NCBI RefSeq assembly: GCF_900104055.1
Contig: NZ_FNJQ01000010.1
Location: forward strand, 1 to 64,000
Length of the DNA stretch: 64,000 nt
Direction of reading: 5' to 3'
Origin: Pseudoselenomonas ruminantium
GTDB taxonomy: Bacteria > Bacillota > Negativicutes > Selenomonadales > Selenomonadaceae
The notes under the pieces are model-generated. The model saw nothing but the letters and a program-made list of their open reading frames with translations. It ran no database searches and was not told the origin of the DNA. Shown here piece after piece: positions 32,968-42,824 of the stretch. The position numbers and the translations under genes are program-made. Position 1 is the first letter of the stretch. Each line of letters starts with the position of its first letter.

Positions 32968-33627
32968 TTGTTAGTCTATGCAACCCATAAGGGCGGCAGG
33001 TATCTGCCGTGGGATCAGAGCCTCAGGGAGCAGCCTGAGGGCAAGCGCAATCTCTATGTGAATATCACCAATGAATGCAACTGCGCCTGCACGTTCTGTC
33101 TGCGCAATATGAAGAAGATGGCGGAGGAATCCAGCCTTTGGCTGCACAAGCGGCCCACTGTCGATGAATTGAAAGCCGCGTTGGATGGCGTCCCTTGGGA
33201 GTATGTCCAGGAGATCGTGTTCTGTGGCTTTGGTGAGCCGACGATGCAGCTGGCAACGCTTACGGAACTCTTACATTACGTCAAGGAGAAGCATCCAGAA
33301 CTGCCCACGCGGCTCAATACCAATGGTTTGGGTGAACTGGAATACGGCCGGGAGATCGCAGCAGATTTCCAGGGCGTTCTCGATACGATTTCCATCAGTC
33401 TCAATGCTTCCAATGCGGAGCGCTATTATGAGCTGACGCGGGCAAAATATGGCCTGAAATCCTACGAGGCCATGCTGGATTTTGCCGAGCATAGCAAGAA
33501 GTACGTGCCCCATGTGGTATTGACCATCGTGGATAAGGTGGAAGGCCCGGAGGAAATCGCCAAGTGCCAGGCTATCTGCGATAAGCGGGGGCTGACACTC
33601 AGGGTACGTCCTTACGAAGACAGCTGA
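32968..33627 (+). CDS. Radical SAM protein, TatD-associated type
   Basis: 219 residues. The CxxxCxxC cluster motif is C37, C41, C44 (ECNCACTFC), followed by a GFGEPTMQ SAM-binding stretch and SLNASNAERY. Matches the small radical SAM family usually found beside tatD hydrolases. No tatD is adjacent here; the neighbours are a B6 kinase and queF. TTG start one base after the kinase stop. Reaction unknown. Confidence 0.85.
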   Translation: MLVYATHKGGRYLPWDQSLREQPEGKRNLYVNITNECNCACTFCLRNMKKMAEESSLWLHKRPTVDELKAALDGVPWEYVQEIVFCGFGEPTMQLATLTELLHYVKEKHPELPTRLNTNGLGELEYGREIAADFQGVLDTISISLNASNAERYYELTRAKYGLKSYEAMLDFAEHSKKYVPHVVLTIVDKVEGPEEIAKCQAICDKRGLTLRVRPYEDS

Positions 33628-33639
33628 ACACAGTAAAAT

Positions 33640-33694
33640 AATATCCATAAAGCAAGCCGGCACGCATCGCGTACCGGCTTTATTTATGGATATT
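33640..33694 (+). terminator. Long hairpin after the radical SAM gene
   Basis: Outer arms AATATCCATAAA / TTTATGGATATT and inner AAGCCGG / CCGGCTT. Rightward terminator for the queF block; the - strand remnant gene at 33680-34089 ends inside it. Confidence 0.8.
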
Positions 33695-34089
33695 CATAGA
33701 TATTAACTTATCCTTCTCATATTCATTTGTCGGCAGGTATTTCCTCTCGAGCAGAAATCCTGCGCAGTGTTCCATAATATATGGATGTTCAGCTGAAACA
33801 TGTTTGAATACACAGATTCACTTACTTTGCGCGCGCGTCCATCTCGTTCGATAACAATAGGTTCACTACAGTTTCGATGCTCATGATGTACGTAAAGACT
33901 TACCCGGGGTAGCAGATTGTGATCTTTTTTCCCTAAACGTTGTGCGCCTGACTTCCAATTGCTTTTGAGTACGTCTGGCGGTCTATAACCATCATCACGT
34001 CTCTTTTTCGCTGATTGGATATTCTTGTACTTCACCAATGCACTTGCTAGCTAGGTCTTAAAAGAACTCCTGCTAAGTGATTTCTTCAA
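33680..34089 (-). pseudogene. Decayed gene of unknown family, - strand
   Basis: Reading leftward from TTG 34089 (AAAGGATGTGAG upstream) gives 12 codons, then an in-frame TAG (34051-34053). The same frame resumes as LASALVKYKNIQSAKK and runs on to SESVYSN; near 33820 the protein-like reading moves to another frame (KHVSAEHPYIMEHC...LPTNEYEKDK) and stops at 33680-33682. One stop plus one frameshift suggests a pseudogene. Base composition is more AT-rich than the neighbours. I recognise no family; a short real gene at 33703-34038 is the alternative. Confidence 0.4.
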
Positions 34090-34371
34090 TAAACACTCAC
34101 ATCCTTTCGAAAAACAAGTATGTAAGGTTTTGAAGAGAGCCTGTTTCGGCTAGATACCCACCTGCTAAAATTTCAAACGACAGAATTACTATTCTAGTGG
34201 TTTGAGTACCCATCTCCTCTTTACAAGTACATAATAACATACTTATCAGATAATTGCAATGCTTTTGAATAATAAAATTTAGGATTTGAGAGAAATTATC
34301 GTAATGCAAAGTGCAAATTATATAGTATAATGGGTAACGATGACATTTGTAATGGATAAGGAGCAGAAGCG
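34090..34371. other. AT-rich gap before yqeB
   Basis: Contains a - strand frame (34097-34309) whose last 38 codons start at an ATG directly abutting AGAGGAG, a poor arrangement. A TATAAT-like -10 (34325-34330) lies about 40 nt before yqeB but I see no good -35. Otherwise nothing recognisable. Confidence 0.4.
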
Positions 34372-35214
34372 ATGAAACATTTGGTTATTGTGCGAGGCGG
34401 CGGCGAACTGGCCAGCGGTACCATTCATGCATTATTCCGGGCAGGGTTCAGGGTATTGGTGCTCGAAAAGAAAGAACCATCGGCTACCCGGCGCCGGGTG
34501 GCTTATTCCGAGGCTATGTACCGCGGACAGGCCAAAGTGGAGCGCATAACCTGTTATAAGGCGGAGAACCTGCATGAGGCCAAAGCCAGGCTGAAGAAGG
34601 GCGAATTGGTCATGCTGGAAGATCCCGAGGCCCGCTGTGTGAAGGAATTGAAACCGCAGGTGCTGGTGGACGCAATCCTCTCGCATGATACCAATGGCAC
34701 GACCAAGGATATGGCGGAGCATACGATTGCCTTAGGCCCGGGCTTCTGTGCTGGCCGGGATGTAGACGTGGTGGTGGAAACCATGCGCGGGCACAATCTG
34801 GGACGTCTGATTTATGAGGGGTATTCCGCCCGCAGCCAGGATATCGAGAGCAGTACCGTAGGTGTCAGTGCCAATATGGAGCATCTGATCTTCGCGCCGG
34901 AAGAGGGGACCGTGGATGTTTTGAGTACGATTTCCCTGATGGTGAAAAAAGGTGAGCCGTTGGCGCAGATCCATACGCCGGATGGCCGTACTATCGAGAT
35001 GAAGGCCACGATTGATGGCGTCTTGCGCGGTGCGCTCCATCGGGGCAGCAAGGTGAAGAAGGATCAGAAGATTGCCGATATCCATCCCACCATGGGACAG
35101 GAGGAATGCTTCACGATTTCCGACAAGGCCCGCTGTGTGGCTGGTTCCGTGCTCGAAGCGGTGATGGTCTGGGAACACAAGCGGCCTAAGCGGAGGTTCT
35201 TTGGCCGTGGCTGA
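34372..35214 (+). CDS. yqeB: YqeB, selenium-dependent molybdenum hydroxylase system protein
   Basis: 280 residues. N-terminal nucleotide-binding-like RGGGELASGTIHALFRAGFRVLVLEKKEP, the ILSHDTNGTTKDMA block and ALGPGFCAGRDVDVVVETMRGHNLG are the EF2563/YqeB hallmarks. The C-terminal half has a biotinyl/lipoyl-like hammerhead (VKKGEPLAQIHTPDG). The family accompanies selD/yqeC/xdh genes and is linked to maturation of selenium-dependent molybdenum hydroxylases; those partners are not nearby. SD AAGGAG. comF-like gene overlaps its end. Confidence 0.9.
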   Translation: MKHLVIVRGGGELASGTIHALFRAGFRVLVLEKKEPSATRRRVAYSEAMYRGQAKVERITCYKAENLHEAKARLKKGELVMLEDPEARCVKELKPQVLVDAILSHDTNGTTKDMAEHTIALGPGFCAGRDVDVVVETMRGHNLGRLIYEGYSARSQDIESSTVGVSANMEHLIFAPEEGTVDVLSTISLMVKKGEPLAQIHTPDGRTIEMKATIDGVLRGALHRGSKVKKDQKIADIHPTMGQEECFTISDKARCVAGSVLEAVMVWEHKRPKRRFFGRG

Positions 35215-35875
35215 GATCATTGCTGCTTTGTTGGATTTTTTGTTTCCGCCGCATTGCCCCCTGTGTCATGCCTATGTGGAGAGCAGGGGCGGCTGGTGCC
35301 CGAAGTGCCTGCAGCAGGCGCTGCAGTTCCATCGATTGCCCCTTTCTGTGCCTATGCAGGCGGTCTTGGCCGATGCATGGGCACTTGGTGTTTATCGGGG
35401 AAGCCTCCGGGATCTGATACGCCATCTGAAATATCAGCGAAAGCGCAGCAATCTTCCCTATATTGAAACCCTGCTGCGGTCTGCGGAAGGAGAAATGCTG
35501 CTGCAAAAAATGCTGGCCTCCATAGACCTGGCAGTGCCTGTACCCCTTTATCCTGCCAAGGAGAAACAGCGTGGTTTCAATCAGACGGAACTGATTTTCG
35601 GCAGCTTCCTGTCTCGGCAGCATATTCCTCTGGCGAGATGCCTGCTGCGTATCCGCCCGACCAAGCCCATGTATGAACTGAATGAAAGAGAGCGGGCGGC
35701 TAATCTGCAGGGAGCCTTTGCGGTGACTGAGACAGCGCAGCTGGTAGGAAAAAATATCCTATTGCTGGATGATATCTTCACCAGCGGTGCGACGGCAGGA
35801 GAATGTGCCCGTGTGCTGAAAATGGCCGGGGCAAGGTCTGTCTCTGTGCTGGTGCTGGCCAGCGACCATCGTTGA
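35207..35875 (+). CDS. ComF-family phosphoribosyltransferase-like protein
   Basis: 222 residues from GTG 35207, ten nt after GGAGG; a TTG at 35201 is only four nt away from it. N-terminal zinc finger CPLC...CPKC, then the PRTase domain with VPVPLYPAKEKQRGFNQTE and the PRPP loop LLLDDIFTSGATAGEC. ComF homologues take part in natural transformation or purine salvage. Overlaps yqeB by 8 nt, and dprA lies 100 nt downstream, a competence pairing. Confidence 0.9.
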   Translation: MAEIIAALLDFLFPPHCPLCHAYVESRGGWCPKCLQQALQFHRLPLSVPMQAVLADAWALGVYRGSLRDLIRHLKYQRKRSNLPYIETLLRSAEGEMLLQKMLASIDLAVPVPLYPAKEKQRGFNQTELIFGSFLSRQHIPLARCLLRIRPTKPMYELNERERAANLQGAFAVTETAQLVGKNILLLDDIFTSGATAGECARVLKMAGARSVSVLVLASDHR

Positions 35876-35910
35876 GCGGGAAATTTTTTTGCCGTATAAC
35901 CATAAATATT

Positions 35911-35939
35911 TTGACAATATGGTCATTTTATGTTAAATA
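35911..35939 (+). promoter_or_regulatory. Promoter of the dprA-topA operon
   Basis: Perfect TTGACA at 35911-35916, 17-nt spacer, TAAATA at 35934-35939, in an AT-rich gap. Confidence 0.65.
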
Positions 35940-35975
35940 TGATAATATTGATATCAGACTGCAGGTGGCGATTCG

Positions 35976-37082
35976 ATGATGAAATTAAATGAAGCAAATT
36001 TCTATCTGGCGGCGATGCTTCGCTGTCCGGGGATTGGCTGCCGCTATTTGCAACGGCTGCTGGAGGTTATGGAAAGTCCTTTGGCCATTTGGCAGGCAGA
36101 TGCTCAGACGCTGGCTGATACGAAAGTCTTATCGCCGCGGCTGTCGGAGCGGCTGGCGGATTTTTGCCGTCAGCATAAGTCCGTGCCGGAGGAAATCCAA
36201 AAAGCTTGTGCGCAAAAGCAGATTCAGACGGTATCTATATTGGAAGAAAATTATCCGGAAGTTTTGCGGGAAATCTATGCACCGCCGGTCGTTTTATATT
36301 ATAATGGCATATTGGAGCCGGATGCCCGGCGGGTGGCCATGGTTGGTTCACGGCGCTATTCCGGCTATGGGCAGTCCATTGCGCTGGAGTTTGCTGAACA
36401 GCTGGCGGCGGCAGGGCTTACCGTGGTCAGCGGCGCCGCCCGGGGGATCGACAGTTTTTCCCATCTGGGCGCTTTAAAGAGTGGCCGCACGGTAGCGGTA
36501 TTGGGCTGCGGTGTGGATATTGCCTATCCTTCCGAGAACCGTAAACTGCTCTACGACATTGCTGACAGCGGCGGAGTTGTTATTTCCGAATATGAACCGG
36601 GGACGCGCCCCTTGCCGGCGTACTTCCCTGCGCGTAACCGCATCATCAGCGGCCTTGCCGAAGGAACGCTGGTGGTAGAGGCGGCATCCCGCTCAGGTTC
36701 ATTGATCACTGCGGAGATGGCCCTGTCTGCCGGCAGGGATGTGTATGCCATTCCAGGCAGTATCTTTGCCCCTGCCTGTGCGGGCTGCAACCATCTGATC
36801 CAGCAGGGGGCAAAACTTGTGACAGAACCGGGGGATATCCTGGAGGAATTCAATCTGGCAAGGCCCAAACCGGTCAAAAAGTCAGGGCCGAAGCTGACGG
36901 CAGAGGAAGCGGCCATTTATCAGGTACTGTCCTTTGAACATCCGCTTTCCATGGATGAGATCATGCTGAGCCTGCCGGATGGTGAGATAGCAAATTTATC
37001 CTATCTGCTCCTGCAAATGGAGCTGAAGGGGATTGTCATAGAAAACGAATTGCACTGCTTCAGGCGTGCTGAGAGGGAGTGA
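35976..37082 (+). CDS. dprA: DNA processing protein DprA (Smf)
   Basis: 368 residues. Loads RecA on incoming single-stranded DNA. Rossmann-like core: AMVGSRRYSGYGQSIALEFA, SGAARGIDSFSHLGAL, VLGCGVDIAYPSENRKL, FPARNRIISGL and EAASRSGSLITAEMAL. A C-terminal DML1-type winged helix follows (~310-368). Starts with two Met codons behind AGGTGG. topA follows within 5 nt. Confidence 0.95.
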   Translation: MMKLNEANFYLAAMLRCPGIGCRYLQRLLEVMESPLAIWQADAQTLADTKVLSPRLSERLADFCRQHKSVPEEIQKACAQKQIQTVSILEENYPEVLREIYAPPVVLYYNGILEPDARRVAMVGSRRYSGYGQSIALEFAEQLAAAGLTVVSGAARGIDSFSHLGALKSGRTVAVLGCGVDIAYPSENRKLLYDIADSGGVVISEYEPGTRPLPAYFPARNRIISGLAEGTLVVEAASRSGSLITAEMALSAGRDVYAIPGSIFAPACAGCNHLIQQGAKLVTEPGDILEEFNLARPKPVKKSGPKLTAEEAAIYQVLSFEHPLSMDEIMLSLPDGEIANLSYLLLQMELKGIVIENELHCFRRAERE

Positions 37083-37086
37083 AAGT

Positions 37087-39333
37087 TTGGCTGCAGAGAA
37101 AGTAAAGAAAAAGGCTAAACCGAAAGCTAAAGTTAAAAAGACATTGGTCATCGTGGAGTCACCGGCCAAGGCGAAGACCATTGAAAAATATTTAGGCAAG
37201 AAGTACATGGTGCGGGCTTCCATGGGACATCTGCGGGATCTGCCCAAGAGCCAGTTCGGCATTGATGTCGAAAATGACTTTGCCCCCAAATACATCAATA
37301 TCCGGGGCAAGGGCGACCTGATCAAGGCCCTCAAGAAGGATGCCAAGAATGCTGATAAAGTGTATCTGGCAAGCGACCCGGACCGCGAGGGGGAGGCCAT
37401 TGCCTGGCATCTGTCCTTTATCCTGGGGCTGAACCCGGATGAGGACTGCCGCATTGTCTTCAATGAGATCACCAAACCTGCGATTCAGGAGGCAGTCAAG
37501 CATCCGCGCGGTATCAACCTCGATCAGGTGGATGCCCAGCAGGCCCGTCGTATGCTCGACCGCATCGTGGGCTATAAGCTTTCACCGCTGCTCTGGCGCA
37601 AGGTACGCAAAGGGCTCTCGGCCGGTCGCGTGCAGTCCGTGACGGTCAAACTCATCTGTGACCGCGAAAAGGAGATTCAGGCTTTTGAGTCCGTGGAATA
37701 CTGGACGGTAGGCATGAAGCTGCGCAAGGATAAGTCCGCCATGTTTGATGCCGAGCTTACTCATGTGGATGGCGAGAAGCTGGATCTCCATGATGAAAAG
37801 AATACCACGGCGCTGGTGGAGGACTTCCAGAAACAGCAGCTTATTGTGGATACGGTAAAGAAGAGCGAGCGCAAGCGCAAACCGGCGGCGCCCTTTACCA
37901 CGAGTTCCCTGCAGCAGGATGCAGCCCGGAAATTGGGTTTCACCTCCCGCAAGACCATGATGCTGGCGCAGCAGCTCTACGAAGGTATTGAGCTCGGCCG
38001 CCATGGTGCGACTGGTCTTATCACCTACATGCGTACGGACTCCACCCGTCTTTCAGATGTAGCCCTGCATGATGCCCGGGAATTTATCGGGGCTGAGTTC
38101 GGGGAAGATTATTTGCCGGCAAAGGCCAATATCTATGTGACGGGCAAGAAGGCCCAGGATGCGCATGAGGCAATCCGTCCGACCGATGTGAATCTCACGC
38201 CGGACAGTGTGGCCAAGCATCTGAACAAAGATCAGCTGAAGCTCTACACCCTGATCTGGCAGCGGTTCACGGCCAGTCAGATGGTGCCGGCCATCTACGA
38301 CACCATGAGCATCCAGATCAAGGCCGGCGAACGCTATACGGCCAAGGCTTCCGGTTCCAAGCTGAAATTTGCCGGCTTCACGGCTGTCTATGCCGGGGCA
38401 GATTCCAACAAGAAGGAAAAGGACGTCCTGCTGCCGGATCTGGAAGCAGGCGATGAGCTGAATATCGCTAAGATGCTGCCGCAGCAGCATTTCACGGAGC
38501 CGCCTGCCCGCTATAATGATGCCTCGTTGGTCAAGACGCTGGAGGAAAAAGAGATTGGCCGTCCGAGTACCTATGCGCCGATCATCGAGACTATCCAGGC
38601 CCGTGGCTATGTGCAGCGCATTGACAAGCATTTCCAGCCGACAGAGTTAGGCTTCGTTGTGGTGGATATGCTGGAGGAATACTTCAAGGATATCGTTGAT
38701 GTGAAGTTCACCGCGGATCTGGAAAATGAACTGGATGAAATCGCGGAAGGCAAGGTGGAGAAGAACCGTCTGCTCAGGGAATTTTACGATCCGTTTGCAG
38801 TGACCTTGGAAAAGGCGGATGAAGCCATCGGCCATGTGGAACTGCCCGAGGAAGTTTCGGACGTGCCCTGCGAACTCTGCGGCCGCATGATGGTGGTCAA
38901 GCAGGGGCGCTATGGCAAGTTCCTGGCCTGCCCGGGCTTCCCGGAATGCCGCAACACCAAGCCCTTGCTCGTGGATACCGGCGTCAAGTGCCCGAAATGC
39001 GGCGGTTCCATCGTGGAGCGCAAATCCCACCGCGGCCGCAAGTTCTACGGCTGCAAGAATTATCCGGAATGCGATTACACGACCTGGGATCAGCCTTTGC
39101 AGGAAAAGTGCCCGAAATGCGGCGCCTTCATGCTCAAGCATCATTATAAGAATGGCCGCGGCCTGACCTATTGCAGCAATGACGATTGCGAAACGCGCAT
39201 CGACCATCCCATCAACAAGGAACTGGAGAAGATGCGCCAGCGGGCTGAAGCCCGGAAGGCCAAGGAAGCCGAGGCGGCAGCTGCAGAGGCTGCTGAGAAA
39301 GAAAGCAAGACAAAAAAAGGTAACAAGAAATAA
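37087..39333 (+). CDS. topA: DNA topoisomerase I
   Basis: 748 residues from TTG 37087, eight nt after GAGGGAG. Type IA enzyme relaxing negative supercoils. A Lys/Ala-rich lead precedes TOPRIM ([21 protein letters not shown] acid triad). Active-site Tyr in [13 protein letters not shown]-terminus has three four-cysteine zinc ribbons ([24 protein letters not shown]) and a Lys/Ala/Glu-rich tail. Stop overlaps trmFO by one base. Confidence 0.96.
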   Translation: MAAEKVKKKAKPKAKVKKTLVIVESPAKAKTIEKYLGKKYMVRASMGHLRDLPKSQFGIDVENDFAPKYINIRGKGDLIKALKKDAKNADKVYLASDPDREGEAIAWHLSFILGLNPDEDCRIVFNEITKPAIQEAVKHPRGINLDQVDAQQARRMLDRIVGYKLSPLLWRKVRKGLSAGRVQSVTVKLICDREKEIQAFESVEYWTVGMKLRKDKSAMFDAELTHVDGEKLDLHDEKNTTALVEDFQKQQLIVDTVKKSERKRKPAAPFTTSSLQQDAARKLGFTSRKTMMLAQQLYEGIELGRHGATGLITYMRTDSTRLSDVALHDAREFIGAEFGEDYLPAKANIYVTGKKAQDAHEAIRPTDVNLTPDSVAKHLNKDQLKLYTLIWQRFTASQMVPAIYDTMSIQIKAGERYTAKASGSKLKFAGFTAVYAGADSNKKEKDVLLPDLEAGDELNIAKMLPQQHFTEPPARYNDASLVKTLEEKEIGRPSTYAPIIETIQARGYVQRIDKHFQPTELGFVVVDMLEEYFKDIVDVKFTADLENELDEIAEGKVEKNRLLREFYDPFAVTLEKADEAIGHVELPEEVSDVPCELCGRMMVVKQGRYGKFLACPGFPECRNTKPLLVDTGVKCPKCGGSIVERKSHRGRKFYGCKNYPECDYTTWDQPLQEKCPKCGAFMLKHHYKNGRGLTYCSNDDCETRIDHPINKELEKMRQRAEARKAKEAEAAAAEAAEKESKTKKGNKK

Positions 39334-40667
39334 TGAAAGATATCATCATCATTGGTGCCGGTCTTTCCGGTGCCGAAGCTGCCTGGCAGGCAGCCAATAT
39401 GGGCGCGAAAGTCACGCTCTATGAGATGCGTCCGGTGAAATCCACGCCTGCGCATAAGACCGCAGAGTTTGCAGAACTGGTCTGCAGCAATTCCCTGCGT
39501 GGCGCTGGCATGGAAAATGCCGTGGGCGTGCTCAAAGAAGAAATGCGCCGGCTGGATTCCATCATCATGGAAGCGGCTGATGCTACGAAAGTGCCGGCAG
39601 GCGGCGCACTGGCCGTGGACCGTCATGGTTTCAGCCAGTATATCACGGATAAGGTGAGCAATCATCCGAATATCACGGTTATCCACGAGGAAATCGAGAC
39701 GATTCCCCTGCGTGATGATGCGATTACTATCGTGGCCAGCGGTCCGCTGACCGAAGGGAAGCTGGCTGAGGAAATTGCCAGACTTACGGGTAACGATTCC
39801 CTGTACTTCTATGATGCAGCCGCGCCTATCGTGAGCCTCGAATCCGTGGACATGACCAAGGCTTACCGTGCTTCCCGTTATGGCAAGGGCGAGGCGGCCT
39901 ATATTAACTGCCCCATGACCAAGGAAGAGTATCAGGCCTTCTGGACGGAACTCGTCAATGCGGAAAAAGCACCGACCAAGGACTTTGAGAAGGAAAAATT
40001 CTTTGAAGGCTGCATGCCGGTGGAAGTCATGGCCAGCCGTGGGGAAGATACGCTGCTGTTTGGCCCATTGAAACCAGTGGGCTTAGAGCATCCGGAAACG
40101 GGCGTGCGCCCCTATGCCGTGGTGCAGCTGCGGCAGGATAATGCTTCGGCCACTCTCTACAACATCGTAGGGTTCCAGACGCATCTCAAATGGCCGGAAC
40201 AGCGCCGTGTATTCGGCATGATTCCGGGACTTGAACATGCGGAATTCCTGCGTTATGGTGTCATGCACCGCAATACCTTCCTGAATTCGCCCACTCATAT
40301 GCGCCCGACCTTCCAGTTCAAGGGCATCGACAATCTGTTCTTTGCGGGACAGATGACCGGTGTAGAGGGGTATGTGGAATCGGCAGCTTCGGGACTTGTG
40401 GCTGGTGTCAATGCAGCCCGCATGGCTGCGGGCAAGGAACCGCTGGTCTTCCCCGAGGAAACCTGCCATGGTGCGCTGGCGCATTATATCACGACCAGTG
40501 AGGCCAAGCATTTCCAGCCAATGAATGTGAATTTTGGCATTTTGCCCACCATTGTGATGCGCAATGAGAATGGCAAGATCATCAAGGATAAAAAAGCGAA
40601 GAAAATGAAACTAGCTGAGCGGGCTTTGGCAGCGATCGATGCCTTCAAGCCGGCTATTGGAGGCTGA
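39333..40667 (+). CDS. trmFO: Folate/FAD-dependent tRNA-U54 methyltransferase
   Basis: 444 residues. Forms m5U54 in tRNA using methylene-THF and FADH2. FAD-binding [24 protein letters not shown] with the catalytic-region Cys, [10 protein letters not shown] and the [19 protein letters not shown] end are all present. In B. subtilis xerC (codV) comes next; here hslV starts 5 nt downstream instead. Confidence 0.96.
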   Translation: MKDIIIIGAGLSGAEAAWQAANMGAKVTLYEMRPVKSTPAHKTAEFAELVCSNSLRGAGMENAVGVLKEEMRRLDSIIMEAADATKVPAGGALAVDRHGFSQYITDKVSNHPNITVIHEEIETIPLRDDAITIVASGPLTEGKLAEEIARLTGNDSLYFYDAAAPIVSLESVDMTKAYRASRYGKGEAAYINCPMTKEEYQAFWTELVNAEKAPTKDFEKEKFFEGCMPVEVMASRGEDTLLFGPLKPVGLEHPETGVRPYAVVQLRQDNASATLYNIVGFQTHLKWPEQRRVFGMIPGLEHAEFLRYGVMHRNTFLNSPTHMRPTFQFKGIDNLFFAGQMTGVEGYVESAASGLVAGVNAARMAAGKEPLVFPEETCHGALAHYITTSEAKHFQPMNVNFGILPTIVMRNENGKIIKDKKAKKMKLAERALAAIDAFKPAIGG

Positions 40668-40671
40668 TATC

Positions 40672-41214
40672 ATGGAAACACAATTTCATGCAACAACAAT
40701 CTGTGCCGTGCGCAAGAACGGCAAGACGGCTATTGCCGGAGACGGTCAGGTGACCTTCGGCGAGCACACGATCATGAAGGCCAACGCCCGCAAGGTGCGC
40801 CGCCTGTATCATAATCAGGTGCTGGCTGGCTTTGCCGGTTCGGTGGCCGATGCCTTTACGCTGTTTGAGAAATTTGAAGCAAAACTGGAGACCTATAACG
40901 GCAATCTGCAGCGCGCGGCAGTGGAGCTGGCCAAGGAATGGCGCACGGACAAGATCCTGCGCAAGCTGGAGGCATTGCTGCTGGTAGCTGACAAGGACAC
41001 CATGCTGATGCTTTCCGGTAACGGTGAAGTCATCGAGCCGGACGGGGATGTGGCGGCTATCGGTTCCGGCGGTTTCTATGCCCTGTCTGCTGGCCGGGCC
41101 ATGGCCAAACATACGGAGATGAGCGCTGGTGAGATCGCAAAAGAAGCCCTGTCAATTGCGGCAGATATCTGCGTATTCACCAATCATAATATCAAGGTTG
41201 AGGAGTTAGACTGA
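40672..41214 (+). CDS. hslV: ATP-dependent protease subunit HslV (ClpQ)
   Basis: 180 residues from ATG 40672 (TTGGAGG upstream). Proteasome-like threonine peptidase. [10 protein letters not shown] holds the catalytic Thr (T8 in the encoded chain); [25 protein letters not shown] and AIGSGG are typical. One-base overlap with hslU. Confidence 0.96.
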   Translation: METQFHATTICAVRKNGKTAIAGDGQVTFGEHTIMKANARKVRRLYHNQVLAGFAGSVADAFTLFEKFEAKLETYNGNLQRAAVELAKEWRTDKILRKLEALLLVADKDTMLMLSGNGEVIEPDGDVAAIGSGGFYALSAGRAMAKHTEMSAGEIAKEALSIAADICVFTNHNIKVEELD

Positions 41215-42614
41215 TGGAAGAACTTTTTGGCACAAATGAACAGACTCCACGCCAGATTGTGGAGGAACTCAATAAGTATATCGTAGGCCAGGATGAAGCG
41301 AAGAAATCCGTGGCCATCGCCCTGCGCAACCGTTGGCGCAGCCGCAAGCTCTCCAAGGATATGCAGGAAGATGTGGTGCCCAAGAATATCCTGATGATCG
41401 GCTCCACCGGTGTCGGCAAGACGGAGATTGCCCGCCGCCTGGCGAAACTTGTCAAGGCTCCCTTCATTAAAGTCGAAGCTACCAAGTTCACGGAAGTTGG
41501 CTACGTGGGCCGGGATGTGGAATCCATCATCCGCGATCTGGCAGAAACTTCTGTGCGCATGGTGCGTCAGCAGCGCATTGAATCCGTACAGGAAAAGGCT
41601 AAGGAAATGGCTGAAGAGCGCATTCTTGACGTTTTCGTGCCGGAACCGAAGAAGAATACCAATCCGCTGGGACGCCTGTTTGGTGGCAGCGATGATGAGG
41701 CAGAAGAGCAGGAGAAACCAGCTGAACCAAAGTATCAGGCTGGTCGCGAATGGGTGCGCAAACGTCTGCAGAAGGGTGAACTGGAGCAGGAAACCATCGA
41801 GATCGATGTGGAAGAAAACGGCAAGCCCATGGTGGGCATGTTTGCCGGCTCCAGCCTCGAGAGCATGGGGGACAATATCCAGGACATGATCGGTAACCTG
41901 ATGCCCAAGCGTCATCGCAAACGCAAGGTGACAGTGGAGCAGGCCCGCAAGATATTCACGCAGGAAGAGGCAGAAAAGCTCATCGATATGGAAGCGGTCG
42001 CAGATGAGGCTGTGAAAGTTGCCGAGTACAGCGGTATCGTATTCCTCGATGAAATCGACAAAGTGGCAGTCAAGGGCAACAGCTCCGGTGCTGATGTGAG
42101 CCGGGAAGGCGTGCAGCGGGATATCCTGCCCATCGTGGAAGGTTCCACGGTCATGACCAAATACGGTCCCTTAAAGACCGACCATGTGCTCTTCATCGCC
42201 GCCGGTGCCTTCCATATGGCTAAGCCGTCGGATCTGATTCCGGAACTGCAGGGCCGTTTCCCGATTCGTGTGGAACTCAAGTCCCTGCGCAAGGAAGATT
42301 TCCAGAAGATCCTGACCGAACCGCAGAACGCGCTGATCAAACAGTATCAGGCCATGCTGGCCACCGAGGGCGTGGAATTGGAATTCCAGGACGAGGCTAT
42401 AGCCAGATTGGCGCAGCTGGCCTGCGATGTCAACGAACAGGCGGAGGATATCGGTGCCCGCCGCCTCCATACATTGTTGGAAAAACTGCTGGAAGAAGTA
42501 AGCTTTACGGCTCCGGAGCTGGAGGAAAAGAAAGTGATCATCGATGGGGCCTATGTGGATAAGCAGCTGGCAGATATCGTGGTGAATCGCGATTTGTCTC
42601 AGTTTATCCTGTAA
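41214..42614 (+). CDS. hslU: ATP-dependent protease ATPase subunit HslU (ClpY)
   Basis: 466 residues. Unfoldase partner of HslV. Walker [16 protein letters not shown] (~residue 63), Walker [10 protein letters not shown] (~280), [25 protein letters not shown] sensor region. The I-domain carries an acidic insert ([14 protein letters not shown]). Its C-terminal SQFIL enters HslV pockets. codY follows after a 210-nt gap. Confidence 0.96.
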   Translation: MEELFGTNEQTPRQIVEELNKYIVGQDEAKKSVAIALRNRWRSRKLSKDMQEDVVPKNILMIGSTGVGKTEIARRLAKLVKAPFIKVEATKFTEVGYVGRDVESIIRDLAETSVRMVRQQRIESVQEKAKEMAEERILDVFVPEPKKNTNPLGRLFGGSDDEAEEQEKPAEPKYQAGREWVRKRLQKGELEQETIEIDVEENGKPMVGMFAGSSLESMGDNIQDMIGNLMPKRHRKRKVTVEQARKIFTQEEAEKLIDMEAVADEAVKVAEYSGIVFLDEIDKVAVKGNSSGADVSREGVQRDILPIVEGSTVMTKYGPLKTDHVLFIAAGAFHMAKPSDLIPELQGRFPIRVELKSLRKEDFQKILTEPQNALIKQYQAMLATEGVELEFQDEAIARLAQLACDVNEQAEDIGARRLHTLLEKLLEEVSFTAPELEEKKVIIDGAYVDKQLADIVVNRDLSQFIL

Positions 42615-42645
42615 TCTGTTTTGAACGATTTGTTTCATATGCTTT

Positions 42646-42678
42646 TGAAGGAAGAAGCGGCCTTTGCTTCTCCCTTCA
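42646..42678 (+). terminator. Hairpin after hslU without T run
   Basis: TGAAGG-A-AGAAGC / GCTTCT-C-CCTTCA with one mismatch. Lacks a U tract, so read-through into codY is possible. Confidence 0.35.
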
Positions 42679-42680
42679 GA

Positions 42681-42695
42681 AATAATATGAAAATT
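42681..42695 (+). promoter_or_regulatory. Candidate CodY box upstream of codY
   Basis: AATAATATGAAAATT agrees with the CodY consensus AATTTTCWGAAAATT at 12 of 15 positions. Placement suggests autoregulation. Confidence 0.4.
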
Positions 42696-42824
42696 TAATT
42701 AAAAATATTATTCTGCATCTATGATTATTTTGAAAAATGTGATAAAATAACCATAGATGTGTATGTGATGTCCCGTTCAAGGTTGAACAGGACTGTCAAA
42801 ATATTTTGTAAAGGAGAAAGCTAC

